Below are positions 17,813 to 26,737 of a DNA stretch of 64,000 nucleotides, one piece after another; position 1 is the stretch's first letter, and every line of letters begins with the position of its first letter. Source of the stretch: CAVTWD01 sp963738325 (GTDB lineage Bacteria > Actinomycetota > Acidimicrobiia > Acidimicrobiales > Ilumatobacteraceae); the NCBI GenBank assembly GCA_963738325.1, contig CAVTWD010000005.1, positions 1 to 64,000 of the forward strand, written 5' to 3'. A program made the position numbers and the translations under genes. The notes below the pieces were generated by a model, which searched no databases, was not told where the DNA came from, and saw nothing but the letters and a program-made list of their open reading frames with translations.

Positions 17813-18909
17813 GCACCACCCTCGCCCCGGTTGACGGGCACGTCACTGCCCGCCTGTCGAAGCTGAACCGGCTGCTGCCACTGTGGATCGGACTGGCGAT
17901 GGCCGGCGGCCTGCTCCTCGGTCGTGCCTTCCCGGACCTCAACGACTGGCTCGACAAGGTCAAGATCGGCACCGTCTCGCTGCCGATCGCCATCGGCCTG
18001 CTGGCCATGATGTACCCGGTCCTGGCCAAGGTCCGCTACGGACGCATCGGCGCCGTCACCGCCGACCGACGCCCCATCGCCCTCTCCCTCATCCTCAACT
18101 GGGTGGTCGGGCCGGCCTTGATGTTCACCCTGGCCTGGTTGCTCCTGCCCGATCTCCCCGAGCTGCGCACCGGCCTGATCATCGTCGGGCTGGCCCGCTG
18201 CATCGCCATGGTCCTCATCTGGAACGACCTTGCCTTCGGCAGCCGGGAGCTGGCCGCCGTGCTCGTAGCCGTGAACTCGCTGTTCCAGATCGTCATGTAC
18301 TCGGTGCTCGGCTGGTTCTACCTCACCGTCCTGCCCGGCTGGCTCGGCCTCGACACCGCAGCCCTCGACGTGTCCCTGTGGGACATCGCCAAGTCGGTCC
18401 TCATCTTCCTCGGCATCCCCCTCGCCGCCGGCTACCTGACCCGCACCATCGGCGAGGCCCGCAAGGGCACCGAATGGTACGAACAACGCTTCCTCCCCCG
18501 CATCGCCCCCATCGCCCTGTGGGGCCTGCTGTTCACCATCGTCGTGCTCTTCGCCCTCCAAGGCGAACAGATCACCGCCGCACCCCTCGACGTCGCCCGC
18601 GTCGCCCTCCCGCTGCTCATCTACTTCGCCGTCATGTGGACCGGGTCGTTCGCCCTCGGCTACCGGCTCCGCTTCGACTACGAGCGCAACACCTCCATCG
18701 CCTTCACCGCCGCCGGCAACAACTTCGAGCTCGCCATCGCCGTCGCCATCGCCGTGTTCGGCGTCACCTCCGGCCAAGCCCTCGCCGGCACCATCGGACC
18801 CCTCATCGAGGTGCCCACCCTCGTCGCCCTGGTCTACGTCGCCCTGTGGGCCCGCCGGCGCTACTACGACCCCGCCGGACAACCCCGCCGGGGAGAGGAG
18901 AACCCATGA
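17809..18909 (+). CDS. acr3: Arsenite efflux transporter ACR3
   Basis: 366 residues, intact, with ten membrane segments. Family landmarks: GTVSLPIAIGLLAMMYPVLAK in the first half, the essential cysteine in VGLARCIAMVLIWNDLAFG, and TAAGNNFELAIAVAIAVFG in the second half. It exports arsenite with the proton motive force. The GTG start at 17809 overlaps the arsR stop, and its end overlaps the DUF2180 start, so arsR-acr3-DUF2180 is one operon. Confidence 0.95.
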   Translation: MSTTLAPVDGHVTARLSKLNRLLPLWIGLAMAGGLLLGRAFPDLNDWLDKVKIGTVSLPIAIGLLAMMYPVLAKVRYGRIGAVTADRRPIALSLILNWVVGPALMFTLAWLLLPDLPELRTGLIIVGLARCIAMVLIWNDLAFGSRELAAVLVAVNSLFQIVMYSVLGWFYLTVLPGWLGLDTAALDVSLWDIAKSVLIFLGIPLAAGYLTRTIGEARKGTEWYEQRFLPRIAPIALWGLLFTIVVLFALQGEQITAAPLDVARVALPLLIYFAVMWTGSFALGYRLRFDYERNTSIAFTAAGNNFELAIAVAIAVFGVTSGQALAGTIGPLIEVPTLVALVYVALWARRRYYDPAGQPRRGEENP

Positions 18910-19274
18910 ACTGCCTCGACTGCACCCTCGCCGGCGCAACCACACCAGCGGTGGCCACCTGCCACTCGTGCGGCGCAGCCGTCTGCGCCGACCACGCCGT
19001 CATCCAACCCCACTACCTCCAGCGCGTCGTCCCGCTCAACCGGCTCATCCCCATCGAACCCCCCGCTCGCGTCATCGCCTGCGAAGTCTGCGCCGCCGCG
19101 CAGGACGCCGCCCAACACCCCGAACCGGCACACCACGGTCACTTCCACCGTCGTCACGCCCCCGCCCCTGAGGCCGCGGTCCTCACGGCTTCGTCACCGC
19201 GGGAGCGCCAGGAGACAAAGAGCAGTGCCGGACCGCAGCCCGACCTCGCGACCGCGACCCCACGACACCACTGA
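18906..19274 (+). CDS. DUF2180 family protein
   Basis: 122 residues. The N-terminal 75 residues hold paired cysteines (MNCLDC, ATCHSCGAAVCADHA, ACEVCAAA) that look like a small zinc-binding fold, the DUF2180 family common in actinobacterial ars operons. The C-terminal 45 residues are His/Ala/Pro-rich and low in complexity. The start overlaps the acr3 stop (ATGA). Function is unknown; a metallochaperone-like role is a guess from the cysteines and context. Confidence 0.8.
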   Translation: MNCLDCTLAGATTPAVATCHSCGAAVCADHAVIQPHYLQRVVPLNRLIPIEPPARVIACEVCAAAQDAAQHPEPAHHGHFHRRHAPAPEAAVLTASSPRERQETKSSAGPQPDLATATPRHH

Positions 19275-19288
19275 GGAGACGCCGCCTC

Positions 19289-19744
19289 ATGGATACTGAC
19301 ATCACCCGCAGCTACGACGTGCACGCCGAGACCATCGGAGGCGGAACATCCGAAGCGCTCACGAAGCAAGCGACGATCCGGTTCGATTCGTCGCCCCGCC
19401 AGGGCGACCAGCTGCCCGGACCCGCCGATCTCCTCACCACCGCCTTCGCGGCGTGCGTGCTGAAGAACGTCGAGCGAATGGCTGGCATCCTGCCGTTTCG
19501 GTTCGAGCGTGCGACGATCGACGTCCACAGTGAGCGTCAGGACAGCCCACCCCGCATGACCCTCGTCCGCTACCGACTCCAGGTCGTCACCGACGAACCC
19601 CCCGAACGCGTCGATCTCCTCCACAGAAACATTCGCCGCCACGGCACCGTCTACAACACCCTCGCCGCGGCCTGCGACGTCGACGGAGACATCGTCGCCG
19701 TCCAGTCAAGAACGAACGACGTGCCCGTCGGTTCCTCCCAGTAG
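19289..19744 (+). CDS. OsmC-family peroxidase-like protein
   Basis: 151 residues. The OsmC/Ohr pattern is clear: PGPADLLTTAFAACVLKNVERMA with the first redox cysteine, and NTLAAACDVDG with the second. Such proteins reduce organic hydroperoxides using paired cysteines. It follows the ars operon by 14 nt on the same strand, so it is probably co-transcribed and may protect against arsenic-induced oxidative damage. The IS110 copy begins about 80 nt after its stop. Confidence 0.85.
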   Translation: MDTDITRSYDVHAETIGGGTSEALTKQATIRFDSSPRQGDQLPGPADLLTTAFAACVLKNVERMAGILPFRFERATIDVHSERQDSPPRMTLVRYRLQVVTDEPPERVDLLHRNIRRHGTVYNTLAAACDVDGDIVAVQSRTNDVPVGSSQ

Positions 19745-19862
19745 CCGCTCCGCACCAACCGCATCGACCGAGCGCCGCTTGCTCGGCGCATCGCCCCGAT
19801 CGGTGAAGGCGTCAATGTCACGACCTGTGAAGAGAATCAGCCTTGAGCGTGCCGGGGGATGT

Positions 19863-21106
19863 TCAGGCCGCGATCTTTTGAGGGTGACTTGGTAGCCGAG
19901 GTCTTGGAGTTGTTGGACGAGTCGGTCTTGGTGGCGGGCGGTGTTGCCGCGGCGGGCGAAGTAGTCGCCGCCGAGGTCGTCGTAGTCGGCGTTGTTGGTG
20001 AGCAGGTGCCAGCAGATGACCAGGATCGAGTGCCCGACCGCGATCGCGGCTTTCTTTTTGCCGATCCGTCGGGCCAGGCGCCAGTACTGGGCTGACAGGT
20101 AGGTGTCACGGGAGCGGGCTGCGGCCCATGCGCACTGGTTGAGCATGTCGGCGAGCCACACGTTGCCTTTGTTGGTCGTGCCTGAGCGTCGTTTACCGCC
20201 GGTGATGTTGTTCCCGGGCGCACATCCCGGCCCAGGAGGACAGATGGCCGGCGGTGGGGAACAGGGCCATGTCGACGCCGATCTCGGCGATGATGCACTC
20301 CGCGGCCCGTTGGCCGACCCCGGTGATGGTGTCGAGCCGGTCGCGGGCCTCAGCGAAAGGGGCGATCACCGCGTCGACGCGTTCGTCGAGCTCGGCGATG
20401 GCGGCCTCGAGGTGGGCGGCGTGATCCAAGGCACAGCCGGATCAGCAGCGCGTGGTGATCCCGGAACCGGCCCCGTAACGCTTCGCGCAGCTCGGGGATC
20501 TTCTTGCGTAGCCGCCCTTGGCCAGCTCGGCGAGCACGTCGGGGTCGCGTTCCCCGCCGACGAGCGCGGCGAGCATCGCCCGGCCCGACACGCCGAGCAC
20601 GTCAGAGGCGACCGAGTCCAGCTTGATGCCAGCGTCCTCCAGGGTCTTCTGGATCCGCTGGCATTCGCTGGTGTGGGCCTGGATGAGCCGTTTGCGGTAG
20701 CGGGTCAGGTCCCGCAACTCGCGGATCGCCAACGGGCGGCACGAAGCTGCTTCGCAGCAGCCCGTCCTCGAGCAGCTCGGCCAGCCACTCGGCGTCAGCC
20801 ACATCGGTCTTGCGGCCCGGGAGGATCTTGACATGGCGGGCGTTGACCAGCTTCAGCTCGAAGCCGCGCTCCTCCAGCACATACCACGGGGACTTCCAAT
20901 ACGACCCGGTCGCTTCCATCACCACCTCGGTGACACCCTCGGCTGCTGAACCAGTCGGCCATCGCCTCCAGCTGCGACGTGAACGAGCTGAACGTCCGGG
21001 TCTCCTTGCGGCGACCCCTGCCGCCAGGGCCGGGTGTGCGCACACACGCGACCACCTCGTCCTTGCCGATGTCCACACCGGCGCACCGCTCCACCATCAA
21101 ATCCAT
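19863..21106 (-). CDS. IS110-family transposase, copy A (frameshifted)
   Basis: RuvC-like N-terminal DEDD domain: first Asp in CAGVDIGKDEVVACV, Glu in MEATGSYW, then DVADAEWLAEL. The C-terminal transposase_20 domain has TITGVGQRAAECIIAEIG and GNNITGGKRRSG. Where many relatives have GNNESAGKR with the catalytic Ser, here a Thr occupies that place. Several frame changes (about 20.43, 20.74, 20.94 and 20.22 kb) look like indels. The natural end is GYQVTLKKIAA then TGA at 19865-19863, but this copy has lost an A in the A-run just before it. Start ATG at 21106. Confidence 0.8.
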
Positions 21107-21317
21107 GACCGACCTCCTCGTTCGGCTCTGGGCTGGGCGGGCCGGCGGGGTCAACCGATCAACGACGCTGTGAAGCGTGCACAGGACAACAATTCGTGGT
21201 GCCGGGAAGACCCCTGGCGTCAGTCTCTAAGACGGGCTCTACCGCACCAAGGAAGAACGAGCTCAGCCAGGCCCGACACGATTCTCATCCATCGAGGCGG
21301 CCCCCGGCCATGGGGGT
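21107..21317 (-). ncRNA. Putative bridge RNA region of IS110 copy A
   Basis: 211 nt of non-coding sequence between the transposase start and the element end. In the IS110 group (for example IS621) this 5' region encodes the bridge RNA that pairs with donor and target DNA. It is highly conserved with 22597-22807 except for a few substitutions. Placement is by analogy; I did not fold it or define its ends. Confidence 0.5.
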
Positions 21318-21355
21318 CTGTGAAGAGAATCAGCGTTGAGTGTGCCGGGGGACGT

Positions 21356-22596
21356 TCAGCCGCGATCTTTTTGAGGGTGACTTGGTAGCCGAGGTCTTGG
21401 AGTTGTTGGACGAGTCGGTCTTGGTGGCGGGCGGTGTTGGCGCGGCGGGCGAAGTAGTCGCCGCCGAGGTCGTCGTAGTCGGCGTTGTTGGTGAGCAGGT
21501 GCCAGCAGATGACCAGGATCGAGTGCCCGACCGCGACGGCGGCTTTCTTCTTGCCGATCCGTCGGGCGAGGCGCCAGTACTGGGCTGACAGGTAGGTGTC
21601 ACGGGACCGGGCCGCGGCCCAGGCGCACTGGTTGAGGATGTCGGCGAGCCACACGTTGCCCTTGGTGGTCTTGCCTGAGCGGCGTTTGCCGCCGGTGATG
21701 TTGTTGCCCGGGCACATCCCGGCCCACGACGCCAGGTGGCCGGCGGTGGGGAACCGGGCATGTCGACGCCGATCTCGGCGATGATGCACTCCGCGGCCCG
21801 TTTGCCGACCCCGGTGATGGTGTCGAGCCGGTCGCGGGCCTCAGCGAAAGGGGCCATCACCCGGTCGACGCGTTCGTCGAGCTCGGCGATGGCGGCCTCG
21901 AGGTGGGCGGTGTGGTCCAAGCACAGCCGGATCAGCAGCGCGTGGTGGTCCCGGAACCGGCCCCGCAGCGCTTCGCGCAGCTCGGGGATCTTCTTGCGCA
22001 GCACCGCCCTTGGCCAGCTCGGCCAGCACCTCGGGGTCGCGTTCACCGGCGACGAGCGCGGCCAGCATCGCCCGGCCCGACACGCCCAGCACGTCGGAGG
22101 CGACCGAGTCCAGCTTGATGCCGGCGTCCTCGAGGGTCTTCTGGATCCGCTGGCACTCGCTGGTGTGGGCCTGGATGAGCCGTTTGCGGTAGCGGGTCAG
22201 GTCGCGCAGCTCGCGGATCGCCGCCGGCGGCACGAAGCTGCCGCGCAGCAGCCCGTGCTCGAGCAGCTCGGCCAGCCACTCGGCGTCAGCCACGTCGGTC
22301 TTGCGGCCCGGGCAGGATCTTGACGTGGCGGGCGTTGACCAGCTTCAGCTCGAAGCCGCGCTCCTCCAGCACATACCACGGCGGCTTCCAGTACGACCCG
22401 GTCGCCTCCATCACCACCTCGGTGACACCCTCGGCGCTGAACCAGTCGGCCATCGCCTCCAGCTGCGACGTGAACGTCGCTGAACGTCCGGGTCTCCTTG
22501 CGGCGACCCCTCCGCCCGGACCGGTGTGCGCACACACGCCACCACCTCGTCCTTGCCGATGTCCACCCCGGCACACCGCTCCACCATCACGTCCAT
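21356..22596 (-). CDS. IS110-family transposase, copy B (frameshifted)
   Basis: Same domain layout as copy A: CAGVDIGKDEVVACV, MEATGSYW, ADAEWLAELLE, TITGVGKRAAECIIAEIG, CPGNNITGGKRRSGKTTKG. The predicted end GYQVTLKKIAA-stop is lost here by a missing C (GCGGCTGA where copy A has GCGGCCTGA), so the frame runs on. Frame changes also near 21.76, 22.01, 22.31 and 22.48 kb. Start ATG at 22596. Confidence 0.8.
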
Positions 22597-22807
22597 CACC
22601 GACCTCCTCGTTCGTTCTGGTGCTGGGCGGGCCGGCGGGGTCAACCGATCAACGACGCTGTGAAGCGTGCACGGGACAACAATTCGTGGTGCCGGGAAGA
22701 CCCCTGGCGTCAGTCTGTAAGACGGGCTCTACCGCACCAAGGTGGAACGAGCTCAGCCAGGCCCGACACGATTCTCATCCATCGTGGCGGCCCCCGGCCA
22801 TGGGAGT
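22597..22807 (-). ncRNA. Putative bridge RNA region of IS110 copy B
   Basis: Non-coding 5' end of copy B, equivalent to 21107-21317. Differences to copy A include acgggac/acaggac, gtctgtaag/gtctctaag and aaggtggaac/aaggaagaac. If these fall in the binding loops they would change target choice. Confidence 0.5.
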
Positions 22808-22844
22808 CTCAAACAGGGCGAAATGGTCCTCGGTTCGACGGTGG

Positions 22845-23001
22845 CGGCCCGCCTCCCGTTCTCGCCGCGGGCATCCTCGGCCTACCGGCCGGCGGCCTCG
22901 GGCTCAGCCTCTTCGCCGGACTGAGCGTCGCCGCCGCCGCGCTCGGCGCCCGAGCCCTCGGTGCGGCCGGCCAGATAGTCCCGGCGCCTCGATCGGCATA
23001 A
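22845..23001 (+). pseudogene. 3' fragment of an MFS transporter gene
   Basis: The reading frame ends LSLFAGLSVAAAALGARAL then GAAGQIVPAPRSA-stop. The same peptide closes the MFS gene at 44320-45531 (LTLFAGLSVAAAALGARAL, GAAGQIVPAAM), and a 48-nt block is identical at nucleotide level. Only the last 50 or so codons remain; the 5' part is missing next to IS110 copy B. It is a remnant of a second copy of the ArsO-associated exporter. Confidence 0.7.
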
Positions 23002-23288
23002 CACAAGCGATGACCGGTTGAAGCCTGAGGACCGAACACGTCGACGGTGATCACGATGACTCTCGCCGCGCTGGCCTGACCGCACCTCAACGACCCAGAT
23101 CGGCACCCCCGGCTCGGCTCCGCCGGCACCACTCCAAGCCGTTCTCACGTGATCTGCCCTCGTCCCAACACCCGCTGACCGGCCCGTCACGCCTTGGCAG
23201 ACGCACGGTCGACAGCTCGCGCTGCGTGTTCTACCGATCGTTCGCACGGGTTCCGGACCGGACGAGCCCAGGATCCGGGAGAACCGTC
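23002..23288. other. Gene-free stretch
   Basis: No gene recognised. It separates the MFS fragment from the integrase fragment. Confidence 0.3.
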
Positions 23289-23650
23289 ATGCAAGGACAT
23301 GTCGCCCGCAAGCGCGGCCGCTACTACGCCGTCATCTACGAAGGGCTCGACCCCGTCACCGGCAAGGAACGACGCACCTGGCATCCCGCCGGCACCGACG
23401 GCGCCGACGCCGAAGTCCTCGCCGCCCGGCTCGCGGCAACGCGACGGGCGCAACGACGAGGTTCGCTCGCTCACCTTCGGCGCCTAGCTCACCGGCCAGT
23501 GGCTGCCAAGAAGCTCACCCTGTCCGTGAGCGCCTACCGGGGCTACGTGCTCAAGGTCCGTCGTCACATCCTGCCAACCCTTGGCCACAGACGGCTCCGC
23601 CGGCTCCGGCGACAGGGTCTCGAGCACTCTACACCTCGATGTTGCAGCCG
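23289..23650 (+). pseudogene. N-terminal fragment of a tyrosine recombinase (integrase)
   Basis: Starts MQGHVARKRGRYYAVIYEG, with DPVTGKERRTWHPAG (arm-binding domain), then after a frame change AAKKLTLSVSAYRGYVLKV and RRHILPTLGHRRL (core-binding SAM-like domain). The catalytic domain with its Arg-His-Arg-Tyr residues is absent. It is a truncated integrase of an actinobacterial integrative element, consistent with the tRNA remnants at the left edge. Confidence 0.7.
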
Positions 23651-23855
23651 ACCGACGAACGGGCCGGATTCACCGAAGACCGTCTCCCAGTCGGGTTCTG
23701 TAGAGCTCAAGCTCATGAGATCGAGTTCGATTCGTCGGGGACTAGGTACGACGCTCAATCCCGCACGCTCAGAATGGCTCTGATCGGGCTCGCTCGCCGC
23801 CCGGCCACTCCCCGTTCCCGTTGGACTGCACCCCGGTGGGCAGCCCGGCGTTAGT
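23651..23855. other. Gene-free stretch
   Basis: No gene recognised. The integrase frame decays here and the mer-like cluster ends on the opposite strand. Confidence 0.3.
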
Positions 23856-24341
23856 TCAGCTTGCAGGCTGTGCTGGGTGCGCCTGTCGGCGGCCTTGTCT
23901 CGAAGCGACGACGCTGAGTACGGCGGCGGCGGCGTGGAGACCGGCGACCAGGGCAGCGAGGAGCGCGATGCCGGCTTCGGACGCGTCGACCTTGCGGGCG
24001 ACTTCGGCGACGCCGATGATCACGAACACCACCGCCACGACCGTGATGGCCGTGAAGGTCGACGCTTTGGGCGCAAACCACGCCAGAGCAGCGAGCGTCA
24101 GAGAGGCGAGCGCACCGAGGCCGATCAGCCAAGGTGATTCGACCTCAACGCCGAGCAGCTTCTCCTCCTGTTCGGATTCCTCGGCCCCTTCCGCTGCATC
24201 GCCTTCTGCCGAGGCTTCGGTCGCTTCGGCGGTCTCGTGGTGATCGTCTTCGCTGCGCTCGTAGAACGCCCCCGCGCTGAAGAGCACGGCAGCGACGACG
24301 AGTAGGGCGGCAACGACCCGGCCGAGCTGGGTCGTCGTCAT
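23856..24341 (-). CDS. Membrane protein with acidic/His loop in mer-like operon, unknown
   Basis: 161 residues starting at the ATG at 24341, which overlaps the stop of the MerT-like gene (ATGA). One N-terminal membrane helix, then a very acidic loop with EDDHHE (about residues 31-62), then three more helices and a short basic tail. The acidic/His loop could bind a metal cation. No family recognised. It is the last gene of the merR/merT-like operon. Confidence 0.6.
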   Translation of the reverse strand: MTTTQLGRVVAALLVVAAVLFSAGAFYERSEDDHHETAEATEASAEGDAAEGAEESEQEEKLLGVEVESPWLIGLGALASLTLAALAWFAPKASTFTAITVVAVVFVIIGVAEVARKVDASEAGIALLAALVAGLHAAAAVLSVVASRQGRRQAHPAQPAS

Positions 24342-24593
24342 GATGGCGTGCGAACCGTGGGCGGCGCGACTGAGACCGCCGTGGGCGGCGCGCAACGCCG
24401 ACGACGCCGGCGGTGCCGGAGGAGCACAGGGATCGAGCAGCGCGATCACGACGCCGATGATGCCGAACACTGCGACCCCAAGGACCGTGCCAAGGCCGAT
24501 CGCAGCCAGGAACCCGAGGATCGGACCGGCGCAGCACACCGCGCAGGCGGCGACACCCACGCCGACGACCGCAGCTCCGTCGCTGCGCTTCAT
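24338..24593 (-). CDS. MerT/MerF-like small mercuric transporter (frameshifted)
   Basis: About 84 residues from the ATG at 24593. Two membrane helices; the first holds a vicinal cysteine pair (ACAVCCAGPILGFLAAIG), as in MerT/MerF-type mercury importers, where the pair takes over Hg(II). A one-base indel near 24.43 kb fuses it in frame to the next gene. Correcting it gives a basic tail after VIALL and a stop overlapping the next start (ATGA). Its start overlaps the merR stop. Confidence 0.65.
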
Positions 24594-25339
24594 CCACGGC
24601 TCCGAACAGGGCGTGGACGACCGGTAGGGCATCGGCGGGCGCTCGGACCTCAAGTCCGTGGCCGCGTGGTCGACGGTGAGGGCGAACGAGAAGAACCGAC
24701 AGCAGTCCTGCTCGGCTCCAGCGAGGCGGGCGAACTCGTCGAACGGCGCGGTCGGGTCAAGGTCCAAGCGAACGCCGTCCTCGACCGGGGTGCGGGCGCG
24801 GACGAAGCCGAGCACACGTTGCCAGTCCCCCATGCGGCCCGGCATCGCGTCGGCGCTGAGCGTGCAGGCGATCGGGACGTCGGCTTCGGCGGTTGGTTTG
24901 GCCACGAGCGATACCGAGGCGACCGTCGCTGCGGGGTCCGAGGAGCAGCCGCACTGGTCGTCGCAGGGACCCTCGGGTCGGTGGCGTTCGAGCGCTGATC
25001 GTGCCCTTTGCAGCTCGGCGGACAACGTGACCAGCTCCGCGATCCGAGCTTGGGCGTCGGCCAGCTTCGTGGCGACGAGTCGCGCAGCCGGTCCTGGACC
25101 GGGCCGCACTGGCCCCCGTCCCACGCCAGCGCCAGGTCGCTGATCTCGTCCAGCGTGCAGCCGAGCTGCTTGGCTCGGGCGATGAACGCCAAGCGCCGCA
25201 ACGCCTCGTCGTCGTAGCTGCGATAGCCGCCCGCCGTGCGCTCGGGAGCCGGCAGGAGGCCGATCTCCTCGTAGTACCGAAGGGTCGCGGGCGTGAACCC
25301 GCTCCGGCGGGACACGTCAGCGATGCGAAGTCCGCTCAT
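24590..25339 (-). CDS. merR: MerR-family regulator with cysteine-rich C-terminal domain (frameshifted)
   Basis: About 249 residues after joining frames. N-terminal HTH: IADVSRRSGFTPATLRYYEE and IGLLPAPERTAGGYRSYDD. The dimerisation helix is followed by GPCDDQCGCSSD, whose cysteines could bind mercury. A further domain (IACTLSADAMPGRMGDWQ and AEQDCCRFFSFALTV) is fused, as in some actinobacterial mer operons. Frame changes lie near 25.08 kb and 24.65 kb. Start: ATG at 25339. A MerR-type dyad lies 15-36 nt upstream, pointing to autoregulation. Confidence 0.8.
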
Positions 25340-25353
25340 GCGAGCAAGGGTAA

Positions 25354-25375
25354 ACGTTCAAGTCAGGATGAAGGT
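25354..25375 (-). promoter_or_regulatory. MerR-type dyad upstream of merR
   Basis: On the minus strand ACCTTCA-N8-TGAACGT (6 of 7 paired positions), with TTGACC overlapping its left arm as a -35 element. Dyads of this kind in an overlong spacer are the hallmark of MerR-regulated promoters. Confidence 0.5.
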
Positions 25376-25393
25376 CAAGGGCGCGAGCGCTCG

Positions 25394-25725
25394 TCATCTG
25401 GGCGCGTACATGATCACACCCACCCCCACGAGACAGATCGCGGCGCCGAGCACGTCGTACCGGTCGGGCCGAAAGCCGTCAGCGACCACGCCCCACAGGA
25501 GCGAGCCGACCACGAAGATGCCGCCGTACGCAGCCAGGACCCGACCGAAGTTGTCGTCCGGTGCAGGGTCGCGACGAACCCGTAGGCACCGAGCGCCACG
25601 ATCCCTGCGACCACCCATGCCGCGCCCCGATGTTCCCGCACGCCCTGCCAGATCAACCAGGCTCCGCCGATCTCGAAGATCGCAGCCAGGACGAACAGCA
25701 ACACCGAGCGCAGGGTGTCAGGCAT
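25394..25725 (-). CDS. YnfA/UPF0060 membrane protein (frameshifted)
   Basis: About 110 residues, the family length, after one frame change near 25.56 kb. Segments LRSVLLFVLAAIFEIGGAWL, IWQGVREHRG, GAYGFVATL, then GRVLAAYGGIFVVGSLLWG and ICLVGVGVIMYAP. Four membrane helices. UPF0060/YnfA proteins are small multidrug resistance-like and of uncertain function. Divergent from merR. Confidence 0.8.
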
Positions 25726-25789
25726 CCGAGAAGGGTAAGGGCCGACGTCCCCTTGGTAGGGCCTCGACGCAGTTACCGGCACCGCGGCG

Positions 25790-26068
25790 AGCGACGTGTC
25801 CGATACGACTGCCGGCTCAGGTCGTCCTGGCGGACGGCCGAGAGCTGGTTCTCGAACGGCCCCTGATCGCCATCGGACGGCACTGTCCGACAGCCATACG
25901 CGGCGTGCTCGTCGGGCAGCATCGATGGGGCCGAACGGCAGCGAGGTTCTGAATCTGCTGACCTTGGCGGTGCCCGTTCGCTCACCGATCGAGGAGTTGC
26001 GCTCGACGATGTATGCCTACTCCACCTTCCACCGCGGCATCGAGGATCCCCTGCGGAGCCTCGCGTGA
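25790..26068 (+). pseudogene. 3' remnant of a pyridine-nucleotide disulfide oxidoreductase-type gene
   Basis: The end reads PIEELRSTMYAYSTFHRGIE plus DPLRSLA-stop, typical of the C-terminal dimerisation domain of FAD/NAD(P) disulfide oxidoreductases. Upstream fragments in other frames (SEVLNLLTLAVPVRS) belong to the same domain; no FAD- or NAD-binding part is present. The stop overlaps the start of the SelU-like gene (GTGA), so the two were once one operon. Confidence 0.55.
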
Positions 26069-26624
26069 CCGATCACGTGATCGGCGAGGGCGACCTCCTT
26101 CCCGACGTCGCCCTCGTGGATCACGAGGGGCGCCCGTGGCGGTTCAGCGCCCAGCGGGGCCGCCCGCTGGTCCTTGTGCTGCACCGGCACCTTGCTTGAC
26201 TGCCGTGCCAGGAGCACGTGGTCGCCGTCCGCGACCACCAGACCCAACTCGGTGACGCCCTGGTCGTCGTCATCACGTTCGCCGACGCGCCGCTCGCCTG
26301 GCCGCCTACGGTCGGCACCTCGGCCTCGACGTCACCGCGATGCCGGTGCTCGCCGACCCCGAGCGGACCCTGTACGGCCTGCTCGGCGCCCGGCGTGGCT
26401 CGCTGCGCCAGGTCTGGTCGCCCGGCACGCTCGCCATGTACGCGCGGCTGCTGCGGCAGGGCCGGCGCCTGCAGCGCCCCGAGGAGGACACCCGCCAGCT
26501 CGGGGCCGACGCGGTGGTCGACCGCTCTGGCCGGCTGCATCGGGTCTGGCTCCCTTCCGGCCCGGACCAGCGTCCGGCCATCTCCGAGATCGTCGATGCC
26601 GTCCGCGAGCTCGGTGACCGATGA
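26065..26624 (+). CDS. SelU-like (AhpC/TSA, PRXL2) thioredoxin-fold protein, probable selenoprotein (one frameshift)
   Basis: About 186 residues. GTG start at 26065 overlaps the upstream stop. The fold reads GEGDLLPDVALVDHEGRPW, PLVLVLHRHLA, then an in-frame TGA (26197-26199), then LPCQEHVVAV. Relatives have a CxxC exactly there (RHLxCxxCREHV), so the TGA sits at the first, redox-active cysteine, giving UxxC. A hairpin fitting the bacterial SECIS rules follows at 26218-26238. After the TGA the protein continues normally; a separate indel near 26.30 kb changes frame before AAYGRHLGLDVTAMPVLADP and the end IVDAVRELGDR. Vertebrate SelU belongs to the same family. Probable role: redox or peroxide reduction. 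If the TGA is a base error, it is simply the Cys form. Confidence 0.75.
26218..26238 (+). promoter_or_regulatory. Putative bacterial SECIS element
   Basis: Hairpin GTGGTCGC-CGTCC-GCGACCAC: an 8-bp perfect stem with a 5-nt loop. The loop begins 26 nt after the in-frame TGA, within the 16-37 nt window of bacterial SECIS elements, and has G at its second position followed by U, the feature SelB recognises. Confidence 0.6.
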
Positions 26625-26737
26625 ACGCCGATCGGTAGCACCACCGTGACCCAGCACCGCCTCGTGAGGCATCGCGGCCGGGCACGACCGGCTGGGCTTC
26701 CCGGAATGGCCGCACTGGCGGCCGGGTTCTCGACCAC

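Larger units (their letters stand above)
19827..21317 (-). mobile_element. IS110-family element, copy A
   Basis: About 1.49 kb, bounded on both sides by a CT dinucleotide (19825-19826 and 21318-21319), with no terminal inverted repeats, as expected for IS110. It lies head to tail with copy B, sharing the CT at 21318. The transposase occupies the left 1.24 kb on the minus strand. The 5' non-coding 211 nt (21107-21317) is where IS110 elements encode their bridge RNA. The two copies differ at scattered positions, so they are related but not a fresh identical duplication. Confidence 0.85.
21320..22807 (-). mobile_element. IS110-family element, copy B
   Basis: About 1.49 kb, same orientation as copy A, flanked by CT at 21318-21319 and 22808-22809. 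Overall similarity to copy A is high along the full length including the non-coding end. Its right flank cuts into a fragment of an MFS gene, so its arrival or later rearrangement removed the rest of that gene. Confidence 0.85.

Noticed and set aside
17215..18945. 576-codon minus-strand frame rich in Gly, Asp and Glu
   Set aside because: Antisense to arsR and acr3, which are intact and well conserved; a typical high-GC shadow frame.
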